A DNA stretch of 64,000 bases from Chlorokybus atmophyticus (GCA_009103225.1 RHPI01000797.1:247064-311063); one strand, 5' to 3'; positions 44,001-56,104 are shown, counted from the stretch's first letter. The notes: generated by a model from the sequence alone, not told the origin. Translations and numbers: made by a program.

Positions 44001-46685
44001 GCCCGTGCTGCTTGGAGTGTTCCTGTGTCCATGTGGGTTGAGGGATACTCATTGCTCTTTGTTTTATGCAGGTCACTCTGGCATGTGTTGCGAGTGGCCA
44101 CACCAACTATGGATTGTTTAGACACGGTGCTCGCCCATCTCACCCCACTCTTGCAGTATCAGAAAAGGAATAACCTGTCCAGTCAAGAACGGCGCACGCT
44201 TGCAGTGCTGAGAGAGCAGGTAAGAGTACTTACTCGTGCACACATAATTTGTGTATGGCAGCATGCCATTGACTGTAGCACCCCTCATACTCAACACTCG
44301 ATGGTGAGGTCAACTTGTGCACCCCTGGCAGGTGGAACGCCTTGTTGCACATGCCTTTCATCACTACAAGTCTTTGAACGAAGAGGAGACATCGGGCCTG
44401 CTGGCGGATGGGCGAGTGCTTGCAAACAGGACGTCCCCCGCGCTGTTTCCGGCCGTGAAGCTGTTCTCGCTGCTGCACGAGTCTCTCGGCGACGAGGCTC
44501 AAATCAAGCTTGAAGGCCTGTTGCGCAGCGCGGTGCAGAAAAGGTGGCGCCGTCTCAGCGCCGAGTGCGATGAGCAGCAGGAAGAGAAGGACCTGAAAAC
44601 AGCCCCGCTGGTACTCGCGTACAATCGCCACAGCAAGTTGTGCGCGCAGCTCGCGGTGGAGACCGAGCACGACTTACAGATACACGCCATGCACATACTC
44701 CCAAGCACTTTGGATCTTCCTCAGCTCGCCGCGGATATCTACATGAAAGAGATCGGCGCGAAGCTGAGGGCTTTCATGACCCGCAACCCGCCATCAGCAC
44801 CGGCTGCGCATGTGACGGAGCTTCTCAACGCCGTTGGAGACTTGAACACCAAACTCCTTGCGTGGGGGATACGGGTGTCTGCGGACATTGAAGTCGAGAG
44901 CCTCTTTGGCAAGTACATTGAGAAATGGGTTCATGAAGCGCAGGACAGGTTGCTTGCATTTGTTGCAGCAAAGGCTGCAGAGCCCCATCCAAATGAAGTG
45001 ATGGCCCCTACGGCCTTTGCTGAAGCTGTCTATGGTAAAATAAATGAGACGCTGGTCAACCTGGAGCCCGTCATGGCAAGGTGGCCAGCGAATGCGCCCG
45101 TGCTTGAGTCTGCCATATGTGAGGTCGAGCGGCACGTTATTTGTGGGCTGGAGCGCATGTGCGGTGCGCACATACCGAAGCGCAAGGACCCCCACAAGTC
45201 CCCCACGATGCTTGCCACTGCCAAACACCTGGCCAAGAAGACAAGAGAGCCAGTAATCTATTTAGTGCCACCCCCGGTAGGCCATGCTATGCTGACATAT
45301 ACTAAATGCATGCACGCACGCACGAGCACAAGCATGCATGCACTTTGACGACTGTTTCTGGGTGTGCATGTGTGGTCGCCGAAAAGCTTAACATTTCGCT
45401 GTTTCACCAGCTCGCGGGCATGATGAATGCATTGAAGCGTCTGCTTGATGGTCTGCGGCCTAGCGTGGAGACTCGCTTGCGAGCGTGGGCGAGGGCAGCA
45501 GAACGGGCGGGGCTTGCCCAGTCGGACAGAGCCTGCGGCGAACACCTTCTGGCAGTCACAGTTGAACTTAAGACCAAGTACAAGACTGCTGTGACAACCG
45601 TTGTCGACCGCCTGTCTGAAAATGTAAGCCCTGCTGTAGCAGTCATCATGCCAGCCCTGTTGTATGTTTTGACTGTTTGGATACACTATAAAACTACTGG
45701 GTACTGGGGTTCTAGCCGCGTGCTTGCACAATGTGTGCGTGTGTGTGTGCGTGCGTGTCTGTGTATCTGTGTGTCTGTGTCTGTGTATGTGCATACTACT
45801 GCGCGCACGCATATGTACCTGACCATTGTGATTTGCTTTCTCAGTTCCGTCAAGGTCGTCAGACATCTCTCAAACGCGTCCTCTCTGAGCGCGCATCCAA
45901 CGGTACCAACTCGCCAGCTGAAATGCGCCAGCTGCTGCAGCCGCTCATTCGCCTGCTGGAGGAGGCGCTAGCATCCCTTGCAGAATTGCTCTCCGCGCGA
46001 CTGTTTGCTACCATTGCCCGCGGGGTGTGGGACTACTTCGGGAGGGTGAGGCTTACTGATGTATTGAACTCATGCCCTTTTTGTACGATCACGACCTTCA
46101 CGATCGTAGTCAGGCGCCCTGCCGACTGCACTAGGCTAGCGCTAGGCTAGTGCAGTCGGCAAGCCTCGTAATCAACAACAAAAGGTCAAACTCGGAGAGC
46201 CCCGGCACTCACGCCGGAATCTAATTCAACCCCCCCGCAATACATTTGTGTGGCAAGGGCTTGTGGCTGTGAGTGTGTGCATGCTGGTCCTTGTGGTTGG
46301 GACTGTGTGTTTTAGTCTCTCAATCTCAAATTTCATGTTCAGGAGGTGCTTCATTACTTGGAGGATGTGAAAGAAAACGTATCGTTTGTCAAGCGACAAA
46401 CCGCTGCTGCAGCCATGGAGGTGCGGTGACCGAAACATTTTTTGCTGTCGACTGTTGTGTCTACATGATGGTGGTGGCATCTGGCATTGGCTTTGACATC
46501 AATCAAATACCTGATTGTTTTTGCAGTGTCTGGACAAGCGCATCACTGAAGCCATTCAGCGGCGATTGGGCGACAAAGGTCTTGAGAGGGACTTTACTCC
46601 GCCGCGCAGCGTGGAGGAGGCGAAGAGGCTGATGGCGCTCGACTCTGCGTGCAACTCTCCTCATGCATCATTCTCTCTGTACTGA
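41082..46685 (+). CDS. C2-MUN domain protein (UNC13/BAIAP3-like, plant DUF810 relatives)
   Basis: MUN proteins prime or tether vesicles for SNARE fusion. Seventeen exons in matching phase give 1025 aa: 41082-41096, 41365-41448, 41900-41965, 42050-42160, 42370-42482, 42543-42635, 42732-42872, 42965-43106, 43187-43350, 43443-43554, 43648-43940, 44072-44219, 44332-45276, 45411-45623, 45845-46045, 46343-46420, 46527-46685. The N-terminal 160 residues are Pro/Ser-rich. A C2-like domain (about 260-395) has LTDSEKGEELHIHVQD, GSIRISLETL, then QWFDVLDEKHQPAGKLQISL; no full set of calcium-binding Asp is seen. The MUN region (about 420-980) includes YIEKWVHEAQDRLLAFV, FHQLAGMMNALKRLLDGLRP and LAELLSARLFATIARGVWDY. 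Exon 10 uses a GC donor; the first three small exons are less certain, and exon 14 might start at 45387. Confidence 0.82.
46120..46161. repeat. Perfect 15-bp inverted repeat in a C2-MUN intron
   Basis: TGCCGACTGCACTAG pairs exactly with CTAGTGCAGTCGGCA across a 12-base loop that itself repeats GCTAG. It lies in the intron between exons ending 46045 and starting 46343. A smaller CCGGCACTCACGCCGG hairpin follows at about 46201-46216. Confidence 0.85.
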
Positions 46686-47208
46686 GACTCAGCAAACTTG
46701 TTTTTTCCCCGCTGTGTAGAGACTCTAGATTCATGCACGTATCTGGCACATAGTTCGCGTAGGCGTTGTATGGGTAGCTGCTGTTGTACACAGCCGTTTG
46801 TAAAGAAGTCTGTTGAACTTCCACTAGCTGAAGCTAGTCAAATCAGATTGGACAGGTAGTCTTTTGAAGCAAAACCCACTGTTGATAATACTTAAAAATA
46901 CCACTTCATGGTTCAATATGGCTGCTTCAGGTGTATACAGCCGATTGGCATGCCGCATTGCAATGTAGCGGTCTCTACTTGACTCTCAAGCACGGTTGCT
47001 GTCATAGATTGTTACAGTTGGCTGGAAGGTAAGGTTGCAATGTGTCTGCATGTTGACGACCTCTGTTGACAACATATGTGTGGGTATAGATTCACTGTAG
47101 CCAAAGAGGAGAAGTTGCAATGCATGGGAACAACAAAAGACACGCTGTGCTCCGGATGGTCACCAGGACAGCGTTGAGTACTAGCTGATGTATACTCAAC
47201 TCATCAAG
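46686..47208. other. Convergent intergenic region C2-MUN/ALG3
   Basis: It separates two gene ends and should hold both 3' UTRs. No other feature is seen. Confidence 0.55.
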
Positions 47209-49012
47209 CTATTCCCTCCGCTTATTGTATACCCGCTGTCTAGTATCCGTCTCCATTATCGGCGCGGGTGCGAAAGCCAGCCCCACCACAACACCCGCGT
47301 GCAGCGCCAGCAGCAGCGCGGACGACGAGGGCGTGGACGGGAACACGTTCCAGCAGTACTCGACACCCAACATCACGCCGACCTTGCCCCACGAGGGGAG
47401 TGCATCAACCTTCCATAGCAGAAAAGGAAGCGTGTGGAAGTACCACGCGTAGAACTGGTAGTGCAGCGTGCGCGCAAAGACAATACCGATGAAGTTGCCC
47501 TCGAAGACGACGGCGGTGATGAAAGCGGGGCTGAGTGACTTTTGCCGTGTTGGATGAAGGAGGCTAGTGCGTATTGTCCTAAGAAGCCCGCCCTCACTCC
47601 TGTCATAACAAATTGGTAACGAGGAGCGAACTGGGACCTTGCGCATGGGATGCAACACGTTAACTTCATGCACATCAACTTGTGTTAGACATGTGACTGT
47701 GTGCAAAAGTTACAGTAAGCGGATGCTACCGCTGTGAACATACCAACATGCAACCTTACTCGTGTGCGCACAAACTGTTGCATACAGGCACCGATACACA
47801 CATGTTCAAACGCGCACAAACTTGCAGAAACACTTCAGTCAAACAGCACAGGTTGTATCTTACATGGCTTAACAGATCCCACACAACACTCCACTCACCT
47901 CGTCCATCTCACGTGCGCGAACATCGCGAGGCACCCCAGGTGTCCCGCGAGCAGCCCCGCGGCGGTCGTCTTCGACAGGAACGCCTCCTCGGGCAGGAAC
48001 TTGAGGTTGACGGACCAGCGGTGGACGAACACGCGACCGAACTCGAACGCGCGGGAGAGGTAGGAGAGGGGGTGGGAGGAGAGGAAGGGGAGGGCGACGA
48101 GGACCTGGTGTGTGTGTGTGTGTGTGTGCATGCGCATGTGTGCAGGTGCTGATGCAAGTGCTGTGTATTATGTGTATGTTCTTGAGTGCGTGTGCTTGTG
48201 CATATGCGTGCGGGCGCTTTCACACACGCATGCTATAGTGCATGCGCGCAAAGCATGTTGCATACACACCCCTACGCATGTCAATGCTATCAGTCAGTGT
48301 CAAGACCGCACCTGCACAACGCCTGCTGCACCTATGGCCACCACAGCCCCAACCACCCCGCTGCCGAGCACCAGCACGAGCAGCAGCGACGGCGCGAAGA
48401 GCAGCGCATTCATCTTGACGGACACGCCCAGGCTGAAGATCACGAGTGCCAGCACGGGTCTGATGATGCTATTGTTGGACTGTTGTTTTGAGGGAGGTGA
48501 TGATATCATCAACACCAGGATGGATAGGTACACGAAGGCCATCCCCACGCCGTCGTTGAATAGACGGAGGATGAAGATTGAGTGAAGGCGCTTGGAGAGG
48601 CACAGCAGAGCTAACGCCCAGGGAGGCACCTATTGGAAAATGTGTGTGTGCGCGTGTGCACACATCACACACCACACACATATGCGTGGTTGATCGAGTG
48701 GTGAAGAGAGCATGAGTGCATACCGCTTTGCAGCGGATGTATATCATGAATACGGTCGCCAACTCAAAGATATACAGCGCGCTGAACAGAACCTGCGAGT
48801 AAGCGGGGGAGGCAGGCGGATCACTGTAAACTGAACATGCACTTGTAAAAGGGGGAGATATTGGCGCAGACGCGTTATTCATGTTCGTGACTGCATCTGC
48901 ACGTGTGCGTGCATGCGTGTGGACGTGATCCTGCGTGTGCGCACGATCACGGTGCGGGTGTGGTTGAGTAAGCAAGTGCATGCGCTGGTGCACGCGTGCC
49001 TGTGTGTGCAAT

Positions 49013-49046
<34 letters not shown>

Positions 49047-49816
49047 ATGCATGCATGCATGCGCAAGTGTGCCCCTGCCTGTGCGGATGCATGTGTGCGC
49101 GCGTACAAGTGCGTAAGTGTACGACACTGCAACATGATAATACTCACTTGGGCAGGGAACACTTGTCCTCCGGTGACATCCCTCAGCCACGCGTAGATAT
49201 GCACGAAGCCCGCGGGGTACACGATCGGTCCCGTGCCCCCGCGGATCTTCGCGTAGTCGCGCTCGCCTTTGCTGTACTGCGCCACCTGGCCTTTCAACAA
49301 CACACAAACAAGTTCACAAGTGGACTTCATGGGAATATAGTACCCGTCCGTCATCGAGTAACACAACATCTGGTAGTCGGTTTGTACCTGTGACATGTAT
49401 GCTTCCCAATCAATCTCCGTGTCTGCGCGAGAAACCACAAGATAAACAACTTGACGTGAGCTTCGCAAAACCACAAAGCGTGATCTCTGCTGCTATAGCT
49501 GTGAGATCAAACGAAGCAACGGAAGCAGCTTAGCATCTGTGCTGTACGTGTACGCTGTGTGGGACGGACAGGCACTGACTCCAACCAACGTGCAGTCCCA
49601 GCAAGCACACAACCCCCTCCATACTGCCTCACATGGTACTCTCCACACGATCAGGCAGCACATCACCGCCTCCGCCACGCACAGCGCCGCCGCCACGGCA
49701 GCCCCTGCAGCCGCGTCCCCGGGGTCGCACAGACGCCTCCATGCGCCACGCAGCAGGGACTCCCTTCTGCCGCCGCCGCCGCCGCCGCCGCTGCCGCCGC
49801 CCAGGCGCCGGGCCAT
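47209..49816 (-). CDS. ALG3: ALG3, Dol-P-Man:Man5GlcNAc2-PP-dolichol alpha-1,3-mannosyltransferase
   Basis: ALG3 adds the first lumenal mannose to the lipid-linked N-glycan precursor in the ER. Seven exons give 446 aa: 49816-49633, 49422-49388, 49285-49148, 48792-48724, 48629-48312, 48104-47899, 47599-47209. Signature segments in order: VPYTEIDWEAYMSQ (lumenal catalytic Asp region), GGTGPIVYPAGFVHIY, LFSALYIFELATVFMIYIR, LLCLSKRLHSIFILRLFNDG, FSLGVSVKMNALLFAPSLLL, LSRAFEFGRVFVHRWSVN with LKFLPEEAFLSK, and GNFIGIVFARTLHYQFYAWY with FHTLPFLLW. It is hydrophobic and multi-pass with normal length. The N-terminus carries a poly-Gly run from GCC repeats. Exon 5 has a few extra polar residues (SSPPSKQQSNNS) between two membrane segments. 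Part of exon 5 is duplicated at 54661-54910. Confidence 0.96.
48105..48131 (+). repeat. (TG)n microsatellite next to an ALG3 exon
   Basis: Alternating TG/CG in the intron directly abutting the exon that ends at 48104; on the minus strand it forms the CA-rich tract just before the acceptor. Confidence 0.85.
48880..49130. repeat. Long alternating purine-pyrimidine tract in an ALG3 intron
   Basis: The tract is dominated by TG, CG and TGCA steps, with an uninterrupted TGTGTGTG...GCGCGCGC...GCATGCAT core at about 49013-49062. Such tracts can adopt Z-DNA. It inflates spurious frames of His-Thr or Cys-Val repeats on both strands. Confidence 0.75.
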
Positions 49817-50701
49817 GGCGGGCAACTGTACGCGAAAGAGAAAGCCGAAGCTCTGAAGCTTTACTCAGTTGTGTATTGTCACGAAATTGGTTAGAGCGGT
49901 ATCCTGCGCGCTTGCTACCACACCATTACTCCCTCGCATTGCCTCACGCCACCTCGCGCACCAGCATGCAGCATGCCCACCCCCCCAATGCGTGAGTTCA
50001 GTTTCCTACGTTGTACACACAATTGCACAATGGGGTTCCAGCACAGCGCCAGTCGCTCGCTACCCTGTCAGTGACGCCACACGCTCGCATCACAACCCCG
50101 TCACAGGTGCACGCATTCGCTCCGCCCCACCCAACGCCCGTATAGCCGCCACAACCATGCAGATGTGTGTGCACATGCGCGCGTGCGCACGGGATGCTCA
50201 GTATTCCAAGCTGTGGACCTGATGTTCGGCGTCGTGTGCGGTTATGTTATGCAAGGAGCAGCGCATGCGCACTCTGTCATTCCATGGCCATGCGCCATAT
50301 GTGCGCACACACGCGTGTGCGTGCGCGCGCGCGTGCCCGTGTGTGACCTTTGCACGGGCTCAAGGAAGCACTCAACAAGCACTCGCGTACGAGAGAACAT
50401 GCGCGCAACGCACGTGTATCTGACCGTTTGCACCAGCCGCGCAGCAGCAAGCAAGCAAACCCACCCTCACAACTTCTCGCCACATGCAGCGCGCAAGCAG
50501 GCACACATACAAGCAGGCACACGCACACACTGCTCCCTAGCAAAGGAAAACAACAAACGTCCACCATCGAGAGCAATTCGAACACCTCAGCTCAAGAAAC
50601 CAAACCAACAACAGAACAATGCTGTCCAATTCCCACAGACAGCACGGTCTCCTCTTTTCCTGTCTGTCCTAAACAATACGCACTCTCCTCCCCACCCACC
50701 A
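49817..50701. other. Intergenic region between ALG3 start and TMEM41-like stop
   Basis: It contains the ALG3 upstream region and the 3' flank of the TMEM41-like gene, both on the minus strand. Texture is CA/GCGTGC-rich from 50160 to 50540. No gene is supported. Confidence 0.5.
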
Positions 50702-53700
50702 CTACGGCGCTTTGCTCTTTGTTGGTGCGCTTCTCCTCCACGTGCTTGCGAAACGTGGCGCGAGTGCTGCTGCGCCGATGAGGAAGAGCGACGCGACGGT
50801 GCGCACGTCGTACAGCTCGCGCAACGACTGCAACTCGCCGAGAGACGTGCCGGCCTGGGGGGGGGGGGNNNNNNNNNNNNNNNNNNNNNNNNNNNNNNNN
50901 NNNNNNNNNNNNNNNNNNNNNNNNNNNNNNNNNNNNNNNNNNNNNNNNNNNNNNNNNNNNNNNNNNNNNNNNNNNNNNNNNNNNNNNNNNNNNNNNNNNN
51001 NNNNNNNNNNNNNNNNNNNNNNNNNNNNNNNNNNNNNNNNNNNNNNNNNNNNNNNNNNNNNNNNNNNNNNNNNNNNNNNNNNNNNNNNNNNNNNNNNNNN
51101 NNNNNNNNNNNNNNNNNNNNNNNNNNNNNNNNNNNNNNNNNNNNNNNNNNNNNNNNNNNNNNNNNNNNNNNNNNNNNNNNNNNNNNNNNNNNNNNNNNNN
51201 NNNNNNNNNNNNNNNNNGGGGGGGGGGGGGGGGGGGGAGTTGAACACAACCAACATGTTACACTCATCATTGAGTGAGTGGACACTGCGACCGTGGAGCA
51301 AGGGAGGCGTGGAGTGATGTAAGGAGTGGACCGTGTGCGTGTGCGAACATGGTGGACATGCATGCTGACGTATCGGGGTGCGCATGGTGTGCGCGTGTGT
51401 GCGTGTACGTGTACGCGTACATGTGCAAACATGTGGACATGCACGCCTACGTGCCTGCGTGCGTGCGTGCGTGCGTCAGCAACTAAGCGGCTGGCATGGA
51501 AAGGTATGAACGCGTACAGACAGACACGCATGCACGCACGCCGGCTCATGTGCGTGTGTGCGTGCACACCCTACAACGAATGACCACAATGACAGACGGC
51601 TGAAGTGAAGATGCTGCGCTATCGACGTAGCGCAACCACTATCAGGATCCCAACAACAACCCAGTCCACTCCTCCTCACCTTGCACGCCAGGAACGCCCC
51701 CGGCACGAGTCCAACTAGCGTCCCCGTCAGGAAGTGTCTGTAAGGTACGCCCACGATGGGCGACGCGACGTTGATGAAGGTGTTGGGCAGGAGGGGGGTG
51801 ACGCGGAGGAAGAGCATGTAGGAGAACAGGGAGGAGTGGTGGCGGGAGACCTGGAGGGAGGAAGGGAGATATGTGCATGTGTGCTTCAATGTGTGCAAGT
51901 GTAAGTTGCCTGGGTACGCAGGTATATGCGCATGCGGGCACGCGCGAGCACACGTATGCGCATGGAGACACGACCACGCGTGTGCACGCACACGCACGCG
52001 CACACGCACGCGCGTGCATATGCACTATCACACACGCACGCCCGCGCACACCCACCCACCCATGCACGCACGTCTGCGTCCCATGCACCCACCCACAGGC
52101 ACACAGACAACAGCAATGCACGCACCCATTCAAGCTCACCAACGCATCAGTGTATATTTACTACCACATCATCCGGTTGTGCGAACCAGTCCACAACACA
52201 CACACACACACACACACCTCTTCGCTGAAGGTGGCGAGCCTGTTCGGCCACAGCCAGAAGGCGAGGGGCCTCCCGATGACGCGCGACATGGCGTAGCAGG
52301 CGGACGCGCCGCACGTGGCAGTCAACACCACGATCACAACGCCCTTCAACACGCCGAACAGGGCGCCTGGGAGTGAAGGGGTTGATGTGCGTGTGCGTGC
52401 GCGTTCGCGCGTGCATATGTTTAGGCGTGCAATTGTGCGCGTGTGCAGTTGGATCACACGCGCACGCACTGTGGGCACGTGCGTGCGTACGTATGCGCGT
52501 GCGTGCACACATGCGCGTGTGCAAGTCCGTGCGCGTGTTAGTTGTTGTGTACCGGCGAGGATGCTGAGGAAGATTGTGCCGGGGATTGCGAGGCATTGCA
52601 TGAGCACGTACACGGAGAAGAAGCCCGCAATCACCTGCGAGGAGCGAAACACACACTCCGATTCAAGCACATACACACACAGCACGGTAACACTACTACT
52701 AAAATGCACCCGGGAGACGCCAACCACTCAATCATCTTGTGCACATTAGCGTGTACAGGCATGTGTAGCTTGCAGTACCCCCCCTCCACACAAAACTATG
52801 GCACAGTAAAACAGCAGGCGTGTTGTGTACACACACAGTACACCCTTTGCACCATCATTGCGTTGTGTTGGGTATCAGTGAGCGAGTGCAAGGCTAGTAG
52901 CGGTACAGGTACAAGCACACGCACACAAGCAACTCGCACAACTCCTCCATCGCACAAAAGAACAACTTGCGCACCGACTCTTTACACCCACAACACCTTT
53001 TCGAGCACGACACACCACCCGCAACAATCGGCGACACACATGGACACAGCAGCAAGACTTGACACCCCAAAGACAACAACAACAACAACAACAACGACAA
53101 CGACAACAACACACCCACCTTCCCCTCGTACTCCCTGCAGTAGCCGTGCACGTACTCCCTGAGCTCCCTCAGCTCAACCAGGTCGCGCGGGACGGCGAGG
53201 CGGGAGCGGTCGAGGCCGGGGAGGGAGCGGGAGAGGAGGAAGAGGGAGGAGGAGGCGCCGAGCATCAGGAGGACTGCGGGTGGGTGGGTGAGAGAGCGTG
53301 TGCGTGTGCGCGTGCGTGCACCATGCGCATGCGCTTGCACGTGTGTGTATGCATGTGATCGCTGTTTGTACTTGTTCCAACCTAGCCTACTGCTGTTGGG
53401 CCTCCACTTTGGCAACTGTTACTGCTGTGTAAGTGAAGTCATATGCTACGGTACACACGTGCAACTGTCATCGTCACGCACAGCCTTCTCACAACCTCTC
53501 CCCCATGCAATGGGCGCCGCGACTCGCCGTGACATGTGTATGAAACATTATGCTTTGCAAAATGACTGCTGCATCAGCGAGTATCATCGGTTCGCATAGA
53601 GGCACTGAAATAACTAGATCATTGGTCATGTCATTCCTTATGCTTCTGGTTTTATGCTAGTTTAGCTGAATGTTGGTCACTCGACACATTGGCATAATCG

Positions 53701-53847
53701 TAGTTTTGAGACAACTTGGGACATAATCTCACGTATGCCGCTGCGGGTTTGTATTGTGTGCATATACATACCTGCAAAGATGGCTGCATGGTAGCCGCTG
53801 CGCGCAAGCGACTTGCTATTGTTGCTCCCAGACACACCTTCCGCCAT
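50702..53847 (-). CDS. TMEM41-like VTT-domain membrane protein (SNARE-associated Golgi/DedA family)
   Basis: TMEM41/VMP1 proteins are ER phospholipid scramblases; the plant and algal family is called SNARE-associated Golgi protein. Six exons in matching phase give 261 aa: 53847-53772, 53273-53119, 52634-52553, 52366-52218, 51850-51680, 50854-50702. The N-terminus MAEGVSGSNNSKSLARSG is cytosolic. Then a membrane segment, LREYVHGYCREYEGK, CLAIPGTIFLSILAGALFG (VTT signature), CGASACYAMSRVIGRP, LFLRVTPLLPNTFINVASP with VGVPYRHFLTGTLVGLVPG, and AGTSLGELQSL, which matches TMEM41 in order and spacing. It ends with a short basic tail lacking a KDEL or dilysine signal. The last intron spans the N gap at 50869-51217, and its acceptor abuts a C homopolymer, so that join is slightly uncertain. 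Confidence 0.92.
50869..51217. other. Assembly gap (N run) flanked by G homopolymers
   Basis: 349 Ns with twelve Gs on the left (50857-50868) and twenty Gs on the right (51218-51237). It falls inside the last intron of the TMEM41-like gene, so no coding sequence is necessarily lost. Confidence 0.95.
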
Positions 53848-54660
53848 GATGATATACTGGACGATGACAATGGACCAAAACTATCAAAGGAGATCCGAAC
53901 AACAACTCAGACTTGCGTCCTGTGCTCTCCTCTCCCCTATCTATGCATCTTTTCACTCTCTCTAACTGACAGCCGCTGGAGTTGGTGGCGAGATAGATTG
54001 CTCCCACCAATTGAAAGACCGAACTGAAATCGTCTAACAATCAGCAGTGGGACCACCGCTACACTCTACAGTACCAGAACACCAACCAAATGAGATGAGC
54101 CCTGCTGCTGGAAGCGAACTGAGGTGGTGAGAGAGAGAAAACAGCAACACAACGGGCGTTTTGCAAGCCGCAAGCCGCTTGCTGCTTGCTGCTTTTGTTG
54201 AGCAGCCAAGCCAAGCCCACTGACTCCCTCACTGACTGACGCTTCACCTCCGTCTATGTGTATTCAATGTACATGCGCCTCGAGAGCAGCAAAACCACCC
54301 ACCCAAACAACACCCCCCAACCGCTCTCTCTCTCGCTCTCTCATGCAAGCGCGGCACCAAGCAAATCACTGGGAAAATGGAATCACGCGCTTTGGAAGCG
54401 GAATATGCATGTGTGTGGGTTGGGTAACCCAAGTTGGGTCCCCTTCAACTTGGGTCGCGGGTACCGTTACGCGTTGAGGGACCCGCGGCGGCCCAGGACG
54501 AGGCCACGTCCGCTCTGCTGGCGGCGGCGGCGGCGGCGGCGAAGGTGGGGGTGGTGTGTTGGCGTTGCTGGGAGGGGAGAGTAGGGTGATGGTGGTGGTT
54601 TGAAGGATCATCAGACGGTAATGGTGCGGTGTGGCGTACTTTGGTATGTGGGGGAGGGGG
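53848..54660. other. Upstream region of the TMEM41-like gene and a G-rich contig edge
   Basis: The promoter and 5' UTR of the TMEM41-like gene should be here. From about 54415 composition changes: an imperfect repeat of CAAGTTGGGT / CAACTTGGGT, a (GGC)n run at 54522-54540, and a final GGGGG-A-GGGGG before the duplicated block. No gene is supported. Confidence 0.45.
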
Positions 54661-54910
54661 GCTATTGTTGGACTGTTGTTTTGAGGGAGGTGATGATATC
54701 ATCAACACCAGGATGGATAGGTACACGAAGGCCATCCCCACGCCGTCGTTGAATAGACGGAGGATGAAGATTGAGTGAAGGCGCTTGGAGAGGCACAGCA
54801 GAGCTAACGCCCAGGGAGGCACCTATTGGAAAATGTGTGTGTGCGCGTGTGCACACATCACACACCACACACATATGCGTGGTTGATCGAGTGGTGAAGA
54901 GAGCATGAGT
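54661..54910. repeat. Exact 250-bp copy of ALG3 exon 5/intron sequence (48468-48717), likely assembly artefact
   Basis: All 250 bases match 48468-48717 by eye, covering half of an ALG3 exon plus intron. The copy begins right after a G homopolymer edge and ends at a lone N (54911). A length of exactly 250 and perfect identity in intron sequence suggest one sequencing read placed by gap filling. It is not a second ALG3 gene. Confidence 0.88.
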
Positions 54911-54911
54911 N
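54911..54911. other. Single N marking a contig join
   Basis: One ambiguous base directly after the duplicated 250-bp block. Sequence to the left and right may not be adjacent in the genome. Confidence 0.9.
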
Positions 54912-56104
54912 TGCGGATGTTGTCCAGGAGACTCCGCACAACTCAACAACACGTACCGCATCTCTCAAATATGTGAGTCTGTTAGCAAGAGTGCAAGGCG
55001 ATACAAGTTTGTATTCGCACACTCCGAGCAACGTGGGTATGCCTACCAGCTGTGTTCAGACCGCGATGCACGCGCTCTGCTCGTGTAGCAAATGCAAAGG
55101 AAGCTCTCGGGTACGCTAAATGCGCACGAAATGTAAATTGTCACATAAGAACGTGCTCGACAACACATGCACAATGCGTATTGCATCAGAACATGATGAC
55201 ATGTGAAGGTGGTTGTTGTTTTCAAGATGGCCTGACACTTGCGGCGCGATCGGCAAAGGTAGGATATGGTGCGTGTTGCAGCACTGGCAGAACACACACC
55301 ATGCAAGAGGCAGGGAGGGTCTGAATCCAATGCCATAACTTGAGGCCGGTTGAGATAAGCCTACCTTAAGAAGGTGTTGTACATACGCATTGCAAGTTTC
55401 CTCTATCTAACCTTGTACACATGTGTATCAGTGCAATCTTACATCTGTCGGCAGTCCCTCACCTGACTTCATGTGTTTCCGTGAACCGGCTCTGTGTACA
55501 ATGGGACACAATGCATATGTGCCTCGCTGTTGCTGTGCACACGGAGAATCCTTTGCTTTTGCAGTCTGGCAATCTGGAGATCAGGTCTGTTGTTGACGTT
55601 GACGTTGACGTTGACGCGCTGGCACCCATATGTTTTGTTGATTCTTTGCCTTGCTTGGTGGTCGGTGTGGCACATTGCATATCGCAGTCTGTAGTCTGTT
55701 TATGTGCATGCACGTGCACATGTGCGTGTGCGTGTGCGTGTGCGTGTGCGTGTGCAGTTACGCGCGCATGTAGAACTTTATGTGGTCATTGTGTATTGTC
55801 GCTGTGCAGCAACAAGCTCATCTCTACGTCACTATCTTGACCGGCAGATTATGTTCATAAAGGCGCCCCAACAGCAGACTACAGTACCCCAAGCAAAGCG
55901 AACAGACCTTGACTGCATGATGCTGTGGATGGATATGTACCCGATCCGACGCAACAGCAGCCCTTCACTGCGTACTGCATGCAAGCGCACGCAGTCATAC
56001 CACGCTGTGTGATGTATAGTAATCTTCACCATACCTGTACATATACACGCCAACATGATATAAGACCACCACTCTCCTATACAGACATCACCAATAAGTG
56101 TGTG
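54912..56104. other. Region downstream of BBS1
   Basis: It holds the 3' flank of BBS1 and sequence of unknown content up to the join. Four tandem GTTGAC units lie at 55592-55615 and TGCGTG repeats at 55720-55755. No gene is supported. Confidence 0.45.

Noticed and set aside
50165-51567. Very long frames (over 300 codons) on both strands
   Set aside because: Most of their length is translated N gap; real coding here is only the last TMEM41-like exon at 50702-50854.
51476-52727. Several 140-190-codon frames on both strands
   Set aside because: They are His/Thr/Ala/Arg or Cys/Val repeats from CA/TG intron sequence of the TMEM41-like gene; only the in-phase exon parts are real.
54661-54910. Second ALG3 gene or ALG3 pseudogene
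   Set aside because: Identity is perfect even in intron sequence, length is exactly 250, and it abuts an N; it is far more likely an assembly artefact.
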